Source: an uncultured bacterium (GTDB lineage: Bacteria > Patescibacteriota > Saccharimonadia > Saccharimonadales > Saccharimonadaceae). Taken from it: DNA of 6,894 bases. Below the pieces are notes generated by a model that made no database searches, was not told the DNA's origin, and saw nothing but the letters and a program-made list of their open reading frames with translations. Made by a program: the position numbers and the translations under genes. The stretch is from assembly GCA_938036745.1 (NCBI GenBank), contig CALHWG010000023.1, positions 1 through 6,894 on the forward strand, read 5' to 3'. Every line of letters starts with the position of its first letter. The stretch's first letter is position 1. Positions 5,081 through 6,894 of the stretch are shown here, piece after piece.

Positions 5081-6894
5081 TTATTTACGACCCTTCTTCT
5101 TGTTTTGGCGTTGAGCTTTTTTGGCTTTCCGTGCGTTATTTTTCTTGGCATTTTCACTATTTTTCGAAGATGCCTTTTTAGCTTTCGAAAAGTCTTCATC
5201 TCGGTTTTTTTCACCAGATTGAACTTCATTAACACCCTTCTCAACTGAATTTTCAGCAAGGCGAGTGAGCTCAGTATCATGATCTTCTTCTTGGCGAACA
5301 GCAGCATCATTAGGTGTAATTCGAGTTAAAATTCGAATCGTTTCATCGCGCAAAGTATTTTGCAAACCATCAAACAATTTTTGCGATTCAGCACGATATT
5401 CAACCAATGGATCACGCTGACCAACACTTCGCCAATGAATTCCTTCGCGCAAGAAATTCATATTTTCAAGATGGTTCATCCAAAGTGTATCAAGAATTTG
5501 CATATAAACTTCACGTTCAACTTTTTGGAACACTTCTTTACCGATTTCATATTCTTTATCTTGGTAAAGTTCTTCGGCAATATGTTTTGCTAATTTGATA
5601 CGTTTTTTATCGTTCGAAATTCGACCAAGTGCTTCAACTTTTTCTTCTTCGATCGGGAAGATTTCAGTAAAATTCGAAACGAATTTTTCGTTATTTTTCG
5701 AAGGAAGTTCAGCGAGTTCTTCTGCTTTAGAAATAAACAAAGCCTTGATTTCATCTGTAATATCTTCTCCTTCAAGAATTTTTCGGCGCATTGTGTAGAC
5801 AACTTTTCGGTGACGGTTAATTACGTTGTCATATTGAACAACATTTTTACGCGTATCAAAATTAAAGCCTTCAACACGTTTTTGAGCGTTCTCAAGAGTT
5901 TTCGAAACAGATTTGTGTTGAATTGGCATATCTTCTGGTACACCAAGTCTATCCATCAACATTGCGATTCGTTCACCTTGGAAAATTCGCATCAAATCAT
6001 CTTCGGTTGAAACATAAAATTGCGTTTCACCAGGGTCGCCCTGACGACCACCACGGCCACGGAACTGATTATCAATTCGGCGAGATTCATGACGCTCTGA
6101 ACCAATCACAACCAATCCGCCCAATTCTTTTACACCTTTGCCAAGCTTAATATCGGTTCCACGACCAGCAATATTCGTTGCGAGCGTAATTGCGCCTTTT
6201 TCTCCAGCACGCGCCACAATTGCGGCTTCATGTTCGTTATTTTTAGCATTCAAAAGGTTATATTTAATTCCTTCTTGATCAAGATATTTTGCAATTTGTT
6301 CATTCTTCTCAATTGAACCTGAACCAACCAAAACTGGGCGACCTTGCGCGTGATATTCTTTAATTGCTTCTGCAACAGCTTTAAGTTTCGCTTTTTCAGT
6401 TTTAAAAATTAAGTCTTCTTTATCATCACGAATAACTGGTTTATTTGAAGGAATTTGCACAACTTCTAAAGAATAAATTTGCTGAAATTCTTCGGCCTCA
6501 GTGAAAGCAGTTCCGGTCATACCAGAAAGTTTATTATAAAGGCGGAAGAAATTCTGAAACGAAATTGTTGCTAAAGTCATTGATTCTTGAAGAACCGGTA
6601 CTTTTTCTTTGGCTTCAATAGCTTGGTGTAAACCTTCATTATATCGACGACCATTCATTAAACGACCAGTGTGCTCATCAACAATAATCACCTCACCATC
6701 ATTTGTCACAACATAATCTTTGTCACGTTTGAAGAGAGTTTCAGCACGCAAAGCTTGCTCAACATGGTAAACTGCACGCGAATGTTCTGGCGTGTAAAGA
6801 TTCTTCATATTGAGAAGTTTTTCGATTTTGTCAATTCCAGACTCAGTCAAAGCTACGCTTCGGCGTTTTTCATCAACTTCATAATCTTCTTTCG
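5081..6894 (-). CDS. secA: Preprotein translocase ATPase SecA, C-terminal two thirds (5' end outside window)
   Basis: SecA is the cytoplasmic motor that pushes unfolded preproteins through SecYEG using ATP. The frame is open to the window edge (KEDYEVDEKRRSVA precedes the TTG at 6850, which is internal). About 250 N-terminal residues, with Walker A and the DEAD-like box, are missing. Counting Lys at 6892 as residue 1, visible motifs are VDEHTGR (71-77), LSGMTGTAFTEAEEF (about 122-136), GSIEKNEQIA (second nucleotide domain, about 192-201), NIAGRGTDI (240-248) and RIDNQFRGRGGRQGDPG (272-288, arginine finger motif VI, Gly where Ser or Ala is common). The wing and two-helix-finger region ends in REGIHWRSVGQRDPLVEYRAES. 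The last ~50 residues are a Lys/Asn/Ala-rich tail with no CxCxSG zinc motif. It is followed without a gap by the M16 gene and uses TAA to stop. Confidence 0.95.
   Translation of the reverse strand, partial: KEDYEVDEKRRSVALTESGIDKIEKLLNMKNLYTPEHSRAVYHVEQALRAETLFKRDKDYVVTNDGEVIIVDEHTGRLMNGRRYNEGLHQAIEAKEKVPVLQESMTLATISFQNFFRLYNKLSGMTGTAFTEAEEFQQIYSLEVVQIPSNKPVIRDDKEDLIFKTEKAKLKAVAEAIKEYHAQGRPVLVGSGSIEKNEQIAKYLDQEGIKYNLLNAKNNEHEAAIVARAGEKGAITLATNIAGRGTDIKLGKGVKELGGLVVIGSERHESRRIDNQFRGRGGRQGDPGETQFYVSTEDDLMRIFQGERIAMLMDRLGVPEDMPIQHKSVSKTLENAQKRVEGFNFDTRKNVVQYDNVINRHRKVVYTMRRKILEGEDITDEIKALFISKAEELAELPSKNNEKFVSNFTEIFPIEEEKVEALGRISNDKKRIKLAKHIAEELYQDKEYEIGKEVFQKVEREVYMQILDTLWMNHLENMNFLREGIHWRSVGQRDPLVEYRAESQKLFDGLQNTLRDETIRILTRITPNDAAVRQEEDHDTELTRLAENSVEKGVNEVQSGEKNRDEDFSKAKKASSKNSENAKKNNARKAKKAQRQNKKKGRK
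5091..5096 (-). promoter_or_regulatory. Ribosome binding site of the M16 gene inside secA
   Basis: GAAGGG on the minus strand lies 10 bases before ATG 5080 and within the last codons of secA. It supports the choice of the start that abuts the secA stop. Confidence 0.5.

Larger units (their letters stand above)
3364..5906. repeat. Over-represented palindromic hexamer TTCGAA in segment C
   Basis: TTCGAA starts at 3364, 3625, 3718, 3797, 4166, 4427, 4693, 5163, 5184, 5332, 5613, 5673, 5697 and 5901: fourteen copies in about 3.87 kb, against one in segment A (near 195) and none in segment B. From base composition alone about 1 to 2 would be expected. The copies fall in all three reading frames relative to the genes: Phe-Glu (TTC GAA), Ser (x TCG AA) and Arg (xTT CGA A). 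One recurring dipeptide therefore does not explain them. They are dispersed single sites, not an array. Confidence 0.6.

Noticed and set aside
5050..5310. 86-codon minus ORF rich in Lys/Arg across the end of secA
   Set aside because: It is a shifted-frame reading of the A-rich lysine tail of secA; secA has clear family motifs in its own frame.
6848..6850. TTG as the start of a 589-residue SecA
   Set aside because: The frame continues upstream to the window edge with SecA-like residues, so this is an internal leucine codon of a partial gene.
3024..6894. UGA recoded as glycine, as in SR1 and Gracilibacteria
   Set aside because: No in-frame TGA occurs in xseA, the M16 gene or secA; all read normally with the standard code.
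1..6894. Natural horizontal transfer bringing the three segments together
   Set aside because: No integrase, transposase, att site, direct repeat or tRNA lies at either junction, and both junctions destroy housekeeping genes; an artefact is simpler.
1..6894. CRISPR array, tRNA, rRNA, or novel defence or mobile system
   Set aside because: No regularly spaced repeats, no cloverleaf or rRNA sequence, and no gene pair with such motifs were seen on either strand.

Overview
This window does not read as one genome. From the protein families, base composition and promoter types it looks like three pieces from three unrelated bacterial groups joined end to end. Segment A (1 to about 2425) is Campylobacter-like (thrS, infC, two small uncharacterised proteins, all on +). 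Its GC content is in the mid 40s percent in the line I counted, which would suit the GC-richer oral Campylobacter species. Segment B (about 2430 to about 3015) is Bacteroidota-like: the first ~133 codons of a transketolase on the minus strand with a Bacteroidetes-style promoter. Segment C (about 3020 to 6894) is Patescibacteria/Saccharibacteria (TM7)-like: xseA, an M16 zinc peptidase and secA, all on minus, AT-richer (about one third GC in the line I counted) and full of the hexamer TTCGAA. All three groups are common together in the human mouth, so the likely source is an oral metagenome or amplified single-cell assembly. The taxon names are inferences from remembered family resemblance, not from a search.

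Layout. 1-1041 is the C-terminal part of threonyl-tRNA synthetase, followed by a terminator-like hairpin. A strong sigma70-type promoter then leads into infC (1214-1729, UUG start). The infC stop overlaps the start of a small secreted four-cysteine protein (1726-2121). A structured, terminator-like gap (2122-2241) follows, then a 72-codon ORF (2242-2460) whose last codons come from the foreign transketolase segment. The transketolase fragment (2398-2829, minus) is cut at the first junction. Upstream of it lie its promoter, about 130 bases of apparently non-coding sequence and a minus-strand terminator. At about 3015-3030 the sequence changes to xseA, cut after its first ~235 codons. xseA has its own extended -10 promoter with almost no leader. 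The terminator of the preceding M16 gene sits directly upstream. The M16 gene (3791-5080) abuts secA (5081 to the window edge), and the two form an operon.

How the genes work. In segment A, thrS and infC are translation genes (tRNA charging and initiation) in the order usual for Campylobacter. In segment C, secA drives protein export and is coupled to a putative processing peptidase; xseA is a DNA-repair nuclease subunit transcribed separately. There is no functional link across the segments: both junctions cut a housekeeping gene. I found no CRISPR array, mobile element, tRNA, rRNA or novel defence system. The points most worth attention are the two junctions, the uncharacterised infC-coupled secreted protein, the TTCGAA excess and the near-leaderless xseA promoter.
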